From positions 51,653,001 through 51,717,000 of the forward strand of contig CM074855.1 of assembly GCA_037501455.1 (NCBI GenBank): a DNA stretch of 64,000 nt, read 5' to 3'. Each line of letters starts with the position of its first letter. Position 1 is the first letter of the stretch. Under the pieces are notes generated by a model. That model had not been told where the DNA came from and searched no databases. It worked only from the letters and a program-made list of their open reading frames with translations. Below are positions 39,083-50,554 of the stretch, one piece after another. Made by a program: the position numbers and the translations under genes. The DNA comes from Lantana camara (Eukaryota > Streptophyta > Magnoliopsida > Lamiales > Verbenaceae).

Positions 39083-39301
39083 GGGCCCGGGACTTAGTAT
39101 ATGTGGCTAACCGAGGAAGCAAGGGCTGACGGGGATCCGATATACTAGTCCCAACTTACTACGGTGATACCGGCCCTCGCTAGGAGGTTTAGCGAGGAAT
39201 GGGAGCTGAGTGCCCTTGGGGGATTCATGTACCCCCATTGGCCTAGGATTTAACCGGTGGCCGGGTCTTGCAAGCCCGTCCACCACCCGGAGGAAGAAGG
39301 T
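39083..39301 (+). repeat. LTR block highly conserved between elements 2 and 3
   Basis: About 220 bp, roughly 94 percent identical by eye to 52371-52590 of element 3, although the sequence on either side is far more diverged. It contains two hairpin-capable parts: GGGGG/CCCCC around ATTCATGTA, and GGTGG plus CGGG against CCCG plus CCACC. Element 1 has a diverged counterpart (minus strand, about 11000-11190). Confidence 0.75.
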
Positions 39302-40176
39302 TGGTTAGGATTTAAGCCTCTTCTTATATATATGTTTTGATAGAATTATGCACCGTGCGGGAAGGCCGGGATACGGATTGCCCAAACGCCTATTTATGTT
39401 CTGATTTATGGTCTGTGTGTATTATGATATATTGCCTGATCGCCTAATCAATATATTACTGATATTTATGTACACGGTCGGAGTTTGGTTGGAGATTGTG
39501 CACGCTCACTCGCCGAGCCTTATATTTATGTATGATTTATGAATGGAATGAATTTAATATGAATTAATCGTAAAAGTCGAGCATTGTTTATCTATTTGCT
39601 TACCCTTAATGGGAACTAATTTCAATTAAAACCTTGCTCGGGATTTATGACTTGCATGTGCATGTTTTATATATATGTATCGCCCCTGCTCACTCAGTCT
39701 TCTAGAGACTGACCCTCTCCCTCCCCAATCTTTTAGTGTGCAGGTTTGATCTTTGGAGTTTCGGGCTAGGCGGAGGTGTTTGAAGTTTTTAAGTGGGTCG
39801 AGATAGGTTAGGAGAGTCTTTGCACTCACTCATGTATTGAATTTATGTCTGTGTCGATTCTATGGTATCATGAACTTGAATAATTATGTAATCATAATTG
39901 AATTGTTTATTGGACTGTAATTATGAGTTTAAAAGAGGCCTGTAGAGCCCAATTCTGGTTATGGTCGATATGATTGAACTCTGGTTTTGCTATGCCTTTT
40001 TCTTTGTGAATTGGTATTCGTTGCAGGGTCTAGCTCCGCCTGGCTTAGGAAGGGTTTTATGTTTGTCTCCCGTTCGCTAGGGTTTGATACGGGTGCGGAG
40101 TTACAATTTCGTTACTCGTGTTGAGCCTTAGTGCGGGGGATGTGGTGCCTCACGTGCGGGGTGCTACATCCTTAAG

Positions 40177-40188
40177 TGGTATCAGAGC
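40177..40188 (+). other. Primer-binding site, element 2
   Basis: TGGTATCAGAGC, 8 nt after the LTR end, complementary to the initiator methionine tRNA 3' end. The first ~95 bp of the interior (40169-40262) align with the leaders of elements 1 and 3. Confidence 0.92.
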
Positions 40189-40204
40189 CAGGTTGCAAAA
40201 CCGG
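40188..40204 (+). other. Leader hairpin with GCAA loop, element 2
   Basis: CC, bulged A, GGTT, loop GCAA, AACC, GG. Same place and same loop as in elements 1 and 3, with a different lower stem. Confidence 0.6.
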
Positions 40205-40528
40205 TGTTCTTGAGTCGTGTTTGAGTCCGTTAGGTTGCACGGCATAGGAACAACTTGTTAATGTGTGCATTGCATCGTTTGGCATGAATATTTGATATTA
40301 ATTGTCGGGAATTGTTTAATACTTGGATACCATCTACTCTTTTATTTAGTTGCTTTAAATGTTGCAATTTGCATTTTATGTGCCTTGATTCATTTAACTA
40401 CGTGTCATAAGCATACGCTAATCTTCATGCATCCATATTTGAGTTGATCTTTCTTATATAGGCCACTATCATGCAAACAAAGCCACAAATCATCCCAACT
40501 ACAATTGGCAAAGTAACTTGAAGGCCGA

Positions 40529-41143
40529 ATGTTCAAATTCCGCGGTTTGTACAATGAAACCATCTATCATGGCTCGTATCATGGGAGGAAGCTTGGATCG
40601 CGGGAAGGTTCATCAATCTTACCCTACCTACAAACCTTGAAGGTTCTCAACATACAAGAATTACACAGACTCAAGTTCCGACTTAAGGGGATGCGTGAGA
40701 CAACAAGAGGGGTGTGGAACTCTTCACCACCCCGATTTTTGGAGACATCTAATACAAGAGTAAATGCCCCAAGGTTCACCGTTGAAGCTCCGAGTTTGGA
40801 ATGGTTGAGTGATTGGAAGGCCAAATTGGGAAGCTTCAAGGAGTCGGATACATGATGTGTTGAAAAGGGATTCGACTCAACTCAGATGCAAGGATTGGGA
40901 GCCGTTAATCACAAGGCTCATTATGAGGTGAAATATGGAAGCTCACTTGATGCGAATATAAGCATGGGACAACGAATGGACGCAAGGCAAAAGGGACTTA
41001 TAAGCATCGAGGAATACAAATTACGTCATCTTTTGGAACCTTGGAACATGGAGACATCAAGAAGCAAGCAAGAATGGAAAGCGTTATTATGGGTGAATTA
41101 TGCGTGTAGATCGGAAACAAAGGATAAGCTAAAAGAACTTTAA
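40529..41143 (+). pseudogene. Open frame of element 2 with one internal stop, product unknown
   Basis: A frame begins with ATG at 40529 (an in-frame stop TAA lies at 40514) and runs to TAA at 41143, interrupted once by TGA at 40853-40855. The two parts have 108 and, counted from the next ATG at 40886, 85 residues. It holds no CCHC knuckle, protease, RT or integrase motif and I do not recognise it. It lies where gag would lie in elements 1 and 3 (about 360 bp inside the LTR). It may be a decayed gag-like or captured sequence, or a chance frame in a purine-rich strand. Low confidence that it was ever a gene. Confidence 0.3.
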
Positions 41144-43020
41144 CCGGAGGGGACGTCAAGATGAAGATTTGGACGACCTTTGGAGGTTGATGCTTGGAAG
41201 TACGTTGAGGGGTAAACTCCATTGACAAATAAGACCTTGAGTTCGAGAATAGCACGTTCGGACCGTAGGATATACAAATGGATGAAGAAGATTAGGGAGA
41301 TTCGAAGACCATGGAAAGCTAAGGAATTATCAATGTCTCCAAAGAAAGTTACAATCATGGGAATGAGAAACTCGTCATCAAGCTAAAAGCTTACCACCTC
41401 GGTGACAGGTTCTGCATATTCATGGCATAAGCATCATGCATCGATTTAAACTAATTGCTTTCTGTATTTATATGTACGTTTATGTTTAATTATTATAATT
41501 CCTTCAACGTGTTGCATTGCTGCATCTTTGACTGTTTACTAAGTGCATTGGCATGTTAATCCAACATGCATGGCTTAGTGTTTAATTGACAGGAAATGAC
41601 TCCACCTTGTTCATCAAGCTATTCATTAATCAAGGCTTCCTCGAATCAAGATGAGAAGAATGGTTGGGTTATATTTTGAAGTTCTGGGTATATAGCTTAG
41701 CTAGCACAATCTACAACGAAGAAACTAAGTTGAAGAGTTTTGGGGAAATCTTAATCTCAGAGGCGAGGATTACCTTTAGTTGAAGAATGGAAATACAAGA
41801 AGGGATTAAATTGGTCTAGATTTGAAGAAGAGAAAGAAAGAGAAGAGTTGGTGATTAGAAGGAAGTAATTACTGAAGGGTTTGAATTGAACCTTAGGAGT
41901 GAATTAAAGAAACAGAAGTGGCTCAGCAAAAATTTCAATGACGGAAGGATTCATGGAGGTTGATATGTAAGAGCAAAAATTTTAAGGGGGAGAGCACGAC
42001 CGAGAGATGAATTGGAGGATGGGAGTGGTGTTCGCATGAATATGCTAGGAGTAATGACGGGGATGCAAACTAAGGAGAATCTGGAAGTCCTGAGGGTGGA
42101 GATTAGGAATGAATAAGATGATGGTTATGGTTAAGTTATTAAGAGGGAAGCTACGTATGGAATTCTGGTCTGGAGATAATGGAATCATAAGAGGGTTTCT
42201 ATGAATTTCTAAGCTAGCATTAATAAGGGGGAAAATCGAATCAAGCTATTACTGGTGTTGGTCAAGATTTATTCAACGAAGTATGAAGGGGTCCAAGATA
42301 ATATCATCGAGTTATTAGTTATAAGTTATTAGTTATATCAACGGTAACCCACAAGGAAGCTTAAGTAGAGACCAAATGGAAAAAGGATGATAATTGGAAG
42401 TATTGGTCTCAAATTTCAAGAATCATCAAGAACTTTCTATCTTCGGTGAAGGAAATATGGGACCAGTTATCAAATATAACGTTGAGGAGGATCGAAAGGA
42501 AATGAACGGACAATTGGAACGGAAGGTGGAAAAAGAGTGGTGTTGGGAGAGACTATAAGAACAAACGTCGTAAGGTTGGGATTGAATTATCAAGTTTGCT
42601 CAGAGTGGTTACCCTTGGGGATATGTTAAGCACCGATTTGGATAAGGATTGAAGAAGTTGGGTAGCAGTGCAAGTTAGAAAGGATTTAATGATATAATCC
42701 TTAAGGAATTTATCAATCGTTTCACCGGGGAACCCTGAAGAGGTTCAAGACAAGTTGGGCACCGAGTTACATTGAGGACAGATCATACCTTGGACAACGA
42801 CAACTCACAAATCTGAATTTTTGCAACTACGGTGAACGGTACTTAAAGCATTTCATGATACATGCATCCATGCAAATTTAGTTTATATAACTTTTATGTT
42901 AAGTGTTTTGATCTGCATGGTGTCAAATTACTTGGAATATTTGAAAATCAATGTGGGAGACACTTACTACTTGCGTGGGGTGCCTTAAGTGATTTTGAAT
43001 TTGATTTTGCGTGAGTTGCT
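41144..43020 (+). other. Non-coding interior of element 2
   Basis: Purine-rich on the plus strand (many GAAG, GGA and AAG runs), with stops in all frames and no domain recognised. Nothing here aligns by eye with gag or pol of elements 1 and 3. Confidence 0.7.
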
Positions 43021-43023
43021 TGG

Positions 43024-43226
43024 GAGTATTGGAGACTCCCTTGCTTCATTTTCGGTTAAGAGACGGGGATTCTCTTATTTTTGTTTGAGAGACGGGGTAC
43101 TCTCTTTGCTTGCGAGAGACGGGGTTCTCTCATTGTTGTTGGAGAGACGGGGTTCTCTCATTGCTGTTCGAGAGACGGGGCTCTCTCCTTGTTACTTGTG
43201 AGAGACGGGGAATCTCTCATTGTTCG
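43024..43226 (+). repeat. 28-bp minisatellite with GAGAGAC...TCTCTC dyads
   Basis: Six clear units begin at 43059, 43087, 43114, 43142, 43170 and 43200 (spacing 27-30 bp); a weaker unit lies near 43031. Each has the form GAGAGACGGGG, 1-3 bases, TCTCTC, so the unit is a short hairpin. The spacing is not a multiple of three, which is why similar peptides appear in three frames; none is a gene. Confidence 0.85.
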
Positions 43227-43241
43227 TTTTCAGGCGTGTGT

Positions 43242-43259
43242 GAATCCGAGGACGGATTC
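43242..43259 (+). other. Pre-PPT hairpin, element 2
   Basis: GAATCCGAGGACGGATTC: 7-bp arms around AGGA, 5 nt before the purine tract. Identical to element 3 and paired-base variant of element 1. Confidence 0.75.
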
Positions 43260-43264
43260 TTTTT

Positions 43265-43276
43265 AAGGGGGAGAGA
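43265..43276 (+). other. Polypurine tract, element 2
   Basis: AAGGGGGAGAGA, followed by one T and the 3' LTR. Same as in element 3. Confidence 0.9.
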
Positions 43277-43277
43277 T

Positions 43278-46200
43278 TGTAACGCCCCAGTTTTTCAGTG
43301 ATAATAACGTGACGTAATTGTCTATAAATTGCGCTATTTAATTATTTAATTATATGATTAATTGTTGATAAATGTTTATATTTGTTTAAACTATAAACTA
43401 TTAATATTTAATTTAATTCATTTTATTTCTACTTTGATATTTAGTGTTAATTTCTCAATTAGGGTTTCATGTCACCTTAAATATTTCGGTAATTTCGTTA
43501 ATTAATTTCAACATGTTATTAGTTGGTTTTAATTTAATTAATATGGAATTTAAGTTTTAGTAAATCAATTATAACAATATGAATTCGTTCATGAGCATGA
43601 GTGTTCTGTTTGTGCTTCGTTTATATACGTAATGATATCGGATTGGTATGAAAATTTAATATGTTGTAAATATGTGTGTTATGAACATGCCTGTATGCTC
43701 GGTTTATGTTCTCGGATTCATTTGACGTGTTTATGAATTTAATTTTGATTGTGGAACCAAATCGGGGGCTAACGAGCAATTAGCGCACCCTTGGTTCCGT
43801 GCGTGATATCTTGAGCTCGGGAATTCGGATTCGAATTCCGACACCTCCGTTGCCTTCGTATCGACGATTCAGAGACAATGGAACAAGCCTCATACCTTTT
43901 TGAGATCATTAAGACCTCCAAAATCCAACCGTAACGGACAACTCGTGCAAGAAGAGCCCTTATGTTGACTAGTCTTCATGGTGGGACCCCATAACCCCTC
44001 TTAACTTAACCACACCTTAACCATGACTTTTGTACCATGGGTTAAGCCTTCTCCTACCCCTTTTTCCTCTGAAAAACCGAACCATACATCTCCATTTCCA
44101 GCTGGAACTGAACGAGAGAGAGAGGAAGAGGAGAGGAAAGAAAACCCTAGGCCATTCTTTGTGATTTTGAGCTCAAATCACCATTTTTCTTCACCAAATC
44201 TTCAAGGTATGAATATTTATGTCTTCTATACTCTATTATGCTTGATTTCATCTATTTACAACATGATTTGGATCAGTTTTGGTTAGGGTTTGAATGTTGG
44301 GTTTTGTATGAACTTTTGGGGATTTTTGCTCTAGTGACCTATATGTTGGTGTGGCTGAATTTCTTGCTTATATGTGATCATATGAACTTGTTTCTTGGCT
44401 TGTTTCTTTCCTAACTCATAGTATATGATGTTAGGAGGATTTCATCTCTTGACCCTTTTATGAAATTAGGAGATATGGAGCTCCAAACTTGATGTTCAAA
44501 ATGTTTCCCCTGTTTTCGAACTGCTGTGTGAGATTTGGTGTTGTTGCATGATCATATGGCCTCCATTTCGTGTGAAATTGCTTGGAGTTGATGTATACTC
44601 ATTGTTATATATGTTAGCATTCATGTTTCAAGTATTTGGATCCATTTGAAGCCTCAAAACCGAAATACATGGCCTGTTTCTATGCATGCACCATGACAGA
44701 TTTGTTGCTGTTGCCTATGTGTGGTTGTTGGTCACCCTAATGTGCTTTAAATGGTACCATTTTGCATATATATGATGTATATAAGTTGTTTAGTATGTTA
44801 GCATGCATTCCCCAGAGTTTCAGATCCAAATTCAAGCCCTAAGTACTTGATCAAGGCATGATAGAATCATTAGGGCTCATATGTACGATTTTGGCGACCC
44901 AGTTTTGTTGCATGGATTCGATGATCTTAACGTGTGATTTAACCTTTGAACTCTAAATGAAAAATGTTCATAACATGCCAAATATGTTGTATATTAAGTT
45001 TAAAAGCATTTGGAGTTGGTTTGGTATGCCTTTGGATTGAATTTGTATGAGTTCAGTGTTGCCGGTAAAATTTTACGTGTGATTTGGTTCTGTACCGTGA
45101 CACCCCCGTGTCTCATTTACTCATAAGAGGGAGACACGGGCGTGTCACACCCTCTGGGCAGCTCTGTACTGAGCCACGCCCGTGGCTCAGTTGGGCAAGG
45201 GTTGGTGACACCCCCGTGTCACTTCCCATGCGCAGTCTTCGTTACTTCCTCTTCGGTTTTTGATTTGTTTCACCTCCTTAATGACTTTATCTCCTTTTGT
45301 GTTAAACTATGAACTTGTTTTGCTATGTGTTAGGAGTATTGTGGTTCAATTTCGTGGCATTTGGATGAGTTATAGGTATGCTTTTGCTTATTGCCGTTTA
45401 TGTGTGTTTATATGTCGTTTATGAATCGCATCATTTATTTTCTATATCATATCACTTCTTCTTGTTGTCCAACCTTGGATACATGCTATGTTATGTAATA
45501 TGAGTTATTTAGTAGCATGTTGGTAGAGCTTGAATATGTTCTATGCTCCTATTTGAATTCTTGAATTATTGGATTGGAAATATGAATTGAATGATCTATG
45601 ATCTTTATGCCTTCATATCATGCTTGTGCATTGCCGTGCGTCATATATGGTTCATTTAGAGTCTTGAGTCTCACGAACACGTCTTGTGGTCTTTTGTACA
45701 GTTTGTCTCCAGGGTGGAGAGCTTTTGATCGTTCAGGCACTTGGTGCTCGATCCTTGTTTCTTCACGGTTAAGGTGAGGGTGGTTTTCGTTTTAGCTATG
45801 TAACAAACCCTACAACCCTTATGTGAAAAGCTTTGGCCAAAAACCTTATGATTATATATATATATATATATGGTTTTCAAACGAAGTTATCGAGTAAATT
45901 CTTCTGAGTTATATGTATGAGCGTACATAAGCTTTAAAAATGGTTTTGTAATGAGGCTATGCTCCAAACCGTGTATCTTCATGCTAGCTACGGATTGGGA
46001 TGACACGGAGAGGTACGTAGATAGCATATGCCGAATTACACGGTAAGGTATGATTTCTTATGGTATGTATTGATCGAGTAAACCTTTTTCAAATAAATTA
46101 TGAATTATGTTATGTACTTATGATTGTTATGTTTTGGCGAGACACATTTATTACTTATTACTTATCGGGCCCGGGACTTAGTATATGTGGCTAACCGAGG

Positions 46201-47252
46201 AAGCAAGGGCTGACGGGGATCCGATATACTAGTCCCAACTTACTACGGTGATACCGGCCCTCGCTAGGAGGTTTAGCGAGGAATGGGAGTTGAGTGCCCT
46301 TGGGGGATTCATGTACCCCCATTGGCCTAGGATTTAACCGGTGGCCGGGTCTTGCAAGCCCGTCCACCACCCGGAGGAAGAAGGTTGGTTAGGATTTAAG
46401 CCTCTTCTTATATATATGTTTTGATAGAATTATGCACCGTGCGGGAAGGCCGGGATACGGATTGCCCAAACGCCTATTTATGTTATGATTTATGGTCTGT
46501 GTGTATTATGATATATTGCCTGATCGCCTAATCAATATATTACTGATATTTATGTACACGGTCGGAGTTTGGTTGGAGATTGTGCACGCTCACTCGCCGA
46601 GCCTTATATTTATGTATGATTTATGAATGGAATGAATTTAATATGAATTAATCGTAAAAGTCGAGCATTGTTTATCTATTTGCTTACCCTTAATGGGAAC
46701 TAATTTCAATTAAAACCTTGCTCGGGATTTATGACTTGCATGTGCATGTTTTATATATATGTATCGCCCCTGCTCACTCAGTCTTCTAGAGACTGACCCT
46801 CTCCCTCCCCAATCTTTTAGTGTGCAGGTTTGATCTTTGGAGTTTCGGGCTAGGCGGAGGTGTTTGAAGTTTTTAAGTGGGTCGAGATAGGTTAGGAGAG
46901 TCTTTGCACTCACTCATGTATTGAATTTATGTCTGTGTCGATTCTATGGTATCATGAACTTGAATAATTATGTAATCATAATTGAATTGTTTATTGGACT
47001 GTAATTATGAGTTTAAAAGAGGCCTGTAGAGCCCAATTCTGGTTATGGTCGATATGATTGAACTCTGGTTTTGCTATGCCTTTTTCTTTGTGAATTGGTA
47101 TTCGTTGCAGGGTCTAGCTCCGCCTGGCTTAGGAAGGGTTTTATGTTTGTCTCCCGTACGCTAGGGTTTGATACGGGTGCGGAGTTACAATTTCGTTACT
47201 CGTGTTGAGCCTTAGTGCGGGGGATGTGGTGCCTCACGTGCGGGGTGCTACA
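43278..47252 (+). repeat. Element 2 3' LTR
   Basis: 3,975 bp, equal in length to its partner, about twelve substitutions by eye (for example the T/G near 43290, G/A near 43871 and T/A near 47158). No indels. Confidence 0.95.
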
Positions 47253-47257
47253 GGACT
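47253..47257. repeat. Target-site duplication, element 2, right copy
   Basis: GGACT directly after the terminal CA, matching 36189-36193. Confidence 0.93.
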
Positions 47258-48002
47258 ACTACTTCTACCAAGACCACCGGGCCCATAAGAAAACAATAAT
47301 TTTACTTGCAAGATAAGAATATTTACCGGGAGTAAGTACTAAGTACTTTCGGGTAAATAGTTTTTGAATATTTGATAAGAATTATTTTCCATAAAGGAAA
47401 TATTAATTTGAAAGGAAATTCAAGGAAATAGAATATTTTATCATGATTTCAGTTGAAAGGATTTAAAACCCTCACCGAGTACCGAGATTTAGGTGGAATT
47501 GTGAGGATTCCACTCTTCAATCCTATGATCGCCTGAAAGTAGTAACTACTACCGGTTTAGAACAAAGTTCTTAATTTCTAATTTACTAATTGCACACAAT
47601 CATAACGAAATAATTATAGAAGGTACATATTATGTAATACATTAAAGATTTCCTGGTAAACCCTAAATTCACCCATTTTATTAATAAATTCAGGGTTTAT
47701 GAGATCTTTAACTAATCAAATATTTATTAACTATATCATAATTCTAATTGTAAGATTTGAAATGAAATTTAAGGTTTAATTTGACAATGTAGGGTATCTT
47801 TTGAAAATATTACATAGTTTACCAATTTTTGAAAATTTTGGGAAAAATCTTTTTTCAAAATATTCCAAAATCTATTTTATAATTATTTTTAAGATAATTT
47901 AGAAATTATTTAATTTATTTTGACCCAAAAGTCAAAATTACTACTGAAAACATTTACTATTCAATTTCTTATGAATTAAACACTTTATAACACAAAATTA
48001 AA

Positions 48003-48035
<33 letters not shown>

Positions 48036-49297
48036 TTCACGCCACACACACACACACACACACACACACATCCAAGAACATTAAGAACATGTTCTTGAGC
48101 TTATCTTAATATTAGTTTGAAACTAATAGTAAAATAATATCCGGTTCATATTAGTTTGAAACAGTTGGAGTAGGGGTAATATAGGTCATATTTTACAAAA
48201 CTTATGAACCGTTTTGAAGAAATGATTTTGATGCCCGCAAGCTAGGCTTCTCCAACCTTAACTCCTTAAAATCCGGGAAAACAGTAACGACACTGATCAA
48301 GGTGTCGGTACCTAATAAAACAAATACAATAATACCACCCTTAACCACTTAGTGTCACGTAGGGTTGCAAGCCCTAGTGACGATGAACAATATTGTGGGA
48401 AGGACGTACCTTTTTCCGTCACTTGATGTGGAATAACCAACCTTCGGTTAGACCATCATCAAGATCTAGTTGGCGCCTGGTATAATAGTAGACCTCGGTC
48501 CGTGCCTCCCGGACTACTACTTCTACCAAGACCACCGGGCCCATAAGAAAACAATAATTTTACTTGCAAGATAAGAATATTTACCGGGAGTAAGTACTAA
48601 GTACTTTCGGGTAAATAGTTTTTGAATAATTGATAAGAATTATTTTCCATAAAGGAAATAATAATTTGAAAGGAAATTCAAGGAAATAGAATATTTTATC
48701 ATGATTTCAGTTGAAAGGATTTAAAACCCTCACCGAGTACCGAGATTTAGGTGGAATTGTGAGGATTCCACTCTTCAATCCTATGATCGCCTGAAAGTAG
48801 TAACTACTATCGGTTTAGAACAAAGTTCTTAATTTCTAACTTAGTAATTGCACACAATCATAACGAAATAATTATAGAAGGTACATATTATGTAATACAT
48901 TAAAGATTTCCTGGTAAACCCTAAATTCACCCATTTTATTAATAAATTCAGGGTTTATGAGATCTTTAACTAATCAAATATTTATTAACTATATTATAAT
49001 TCTAATTGTAAGAATCGAAATGAAATTTAAGGTTTAATTTGACAATGTAGGCTATCTTTTGAAAATATTACATAGTTTACCAATTTTTGAAAATTTTGGG
49101 AAAAATCTCTTTTCAAAATATTCCAAAATCTATTTTATAATTATTTTTAAGATAATTTAGAAATTATTTAATTTATTTTGACCCAAAAGTCAAAATTACT
49201 ATTGAAAACATTTACTATTCAATTTCTTATGAATTAAACACTTTATAACACAAAATTAAACTCACACACACACACACACACACACACACTATTCACG

Positions 49298-49329
<32 letters not shown>

Positions 49330-49515
49330 CCAAGAACATTAAGAACATGTTCTTGAGCTTATCTTAATATTAGTTTGAAACTAATAGTAAAATAATATCC
49401 GGTTCACATTAGTTTGAAACAGTTGGAGTAGGGGTAATATAGGTCATATTTTAAAAAACTTATGAACCGTTTTGAAGAAATGATTTTGATGCCCGCAAGC
49501 TAGGCTTCTCCAACC

Positions 49516-49520
49516 TTAAC
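49516..49520. repeat. Target-site duplication, element 3, left copy
   Basis: TTAAC directly before the 5' LTR, matching 61954-61958. Confidence 0.9.
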
Positions 49521-50554
49521 GGTAACGCCCCGATTTCTCGGACGTAAAGGTACGATGTATGTGTTTACTAAATTGCGCGAATTAATTGTTTTTACGTGTT
49601 TTATATTTAATTTTATTATAATTGTTATTATTTTATTATGTTATATTACAATATTTTTGTTTTAATATTATTAATTATATATATATATATATTTCGTATT
49701 ATATCTATATATATATGTTTAATTATTATATTATTAATTTAATGATTATACTAATTATATGTTATATTAATTAATCATGTTTTAAGTAATTACTTATTTA
49801 TACATATATTATACGTTGAATAATTATGCATGGAATCATAATTTTTGCATGGGAAATTATTGCTGCATGAATTTATTTCTTTTGCATGAGGATTAAAATT
49901 TTATGCATGAATTGCATGGGAATTTCATAATTTATGCATGAATTGCATGTGTGAGCTTGTTCGTTTATTTTGTGCTTCGTTCTTATATGCTATGATATCA
50001 AATTGCCACGAATTTGTAATATGTTGTACATATATGTGTTATGAACATGATTTTATACTCAAATTATGTTTTTGAATTCATTTGATAGGTTAACGAATTT
50101 AATTTCATTTGAGGAACCAAAACGGGAGCTAACGAGCACTTAGCGTACCCTTGGTTCCGAATTTAATATCTTGAGCTCGGGAACTCGGATTCCAGTTTCG
50201 TCAACTCCGCTGAACTCGTAACGAAAATTCGAGTTTAGTAAACTTAGTCTTACAATTTTCCTAAGTCATTTGAAACTCCGAAATCCAACCGAAAAACGAA
50301 ACGGAGACCAAATTGACCCTGTTACACTAAATCAGCCATATCTTGGCTAAACCATAACCAAATTAACCATGGTTTGATTCTTTGAAACCCTAACTCAACC
50401 CTCTATCATGACATAACCAGCCCTAACCGAGATTATCCTCACACAAGCCCCAAAACTTAGCCAAAGTTTCTGTTCTGAATTCCAGACCCGTAACCCTTCA
50501 AGCTTTGGAGATTTTTGAGCTCAAATCTCCTCCAAACTTCAACCAATCATCAAG

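Larger units (their letters stand above)
36194..40168 (+). repeat. Element 2 5' LTR
   Basis: 3,975 bp, TGTAACGCCCC at the start and GGGGTGCTACA at the end. It shares blocks with the LTR of element 3: the first bases, the region around 36670-36720 (GAACCAAATCGGGGGCTAAC), a splice-donor-like site, a dyad cluster, a 220-bp conserved block and the last 100 bp. An 87-codon ORF at 36939-37202 has no recognisable product. Confidence 0.95.
36194..47252 (+). mobile_element. Element 2: non-autonomous LARD-like LTR retrotransposon
   Basis: 11,059 bp, plus strand. Two 3,975-bp LTRs flank only 3,109 bp of internal sequence. PBS, purine tract, TG/CA ends and a 5-bp target duplication are all present. No gag, protease, reverse transcriptase or integrase is recognisable in any frame. 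Long LTRs with a long non-coding interior fit the definition of a large retrotransposon derivative. By eye I count about twelve LTR substitutions and no indels (0.30 percent, about 0.12 million years at 1.3e-8). LTR ends, leader and 3' internal end align with element 3 and more weakly with element 1, so proteins of such relatives could have mobilised it (inference). Confidence 0.93.
47253..49520. repeat. Satellite array between elements 2 and 3
   Basis: Completes the monomer begun at 36082 (112 plus 1,156 bp, slightly long because of extended CA tracts) and holds the next one from 48414, itself cut by element 3. The first resembles the monomer at 32328 (shared AAATATTAATTTG and CTATATCATAATTC). 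The second shares CCTTTTTCCGTCAC and AAGAATCGAAATG with the one at 33584, suggesting a higher-order repeat of several monomers. Confidence 0.9.

Noticed and set aside
41144..43020. Hidden gag or pol remains in the interior of element 2
   Set aside because: No CCHC, DPGA, FIDD, TDAS, HHCC or DDE motif seen in any frame; only the ends align with relatives.
43059..43226. Regular short repeats considered as a CRISPR array
   Set aside because: Units are contiguous without unique spacers, inside a plant retrotransposon, and no cas genes exist.
42989..43301. Three overlapping 61-70 residue frames rich in RRG and ETG
   Set aside because: Produced by the 28-bp minisatellite read in three frames.
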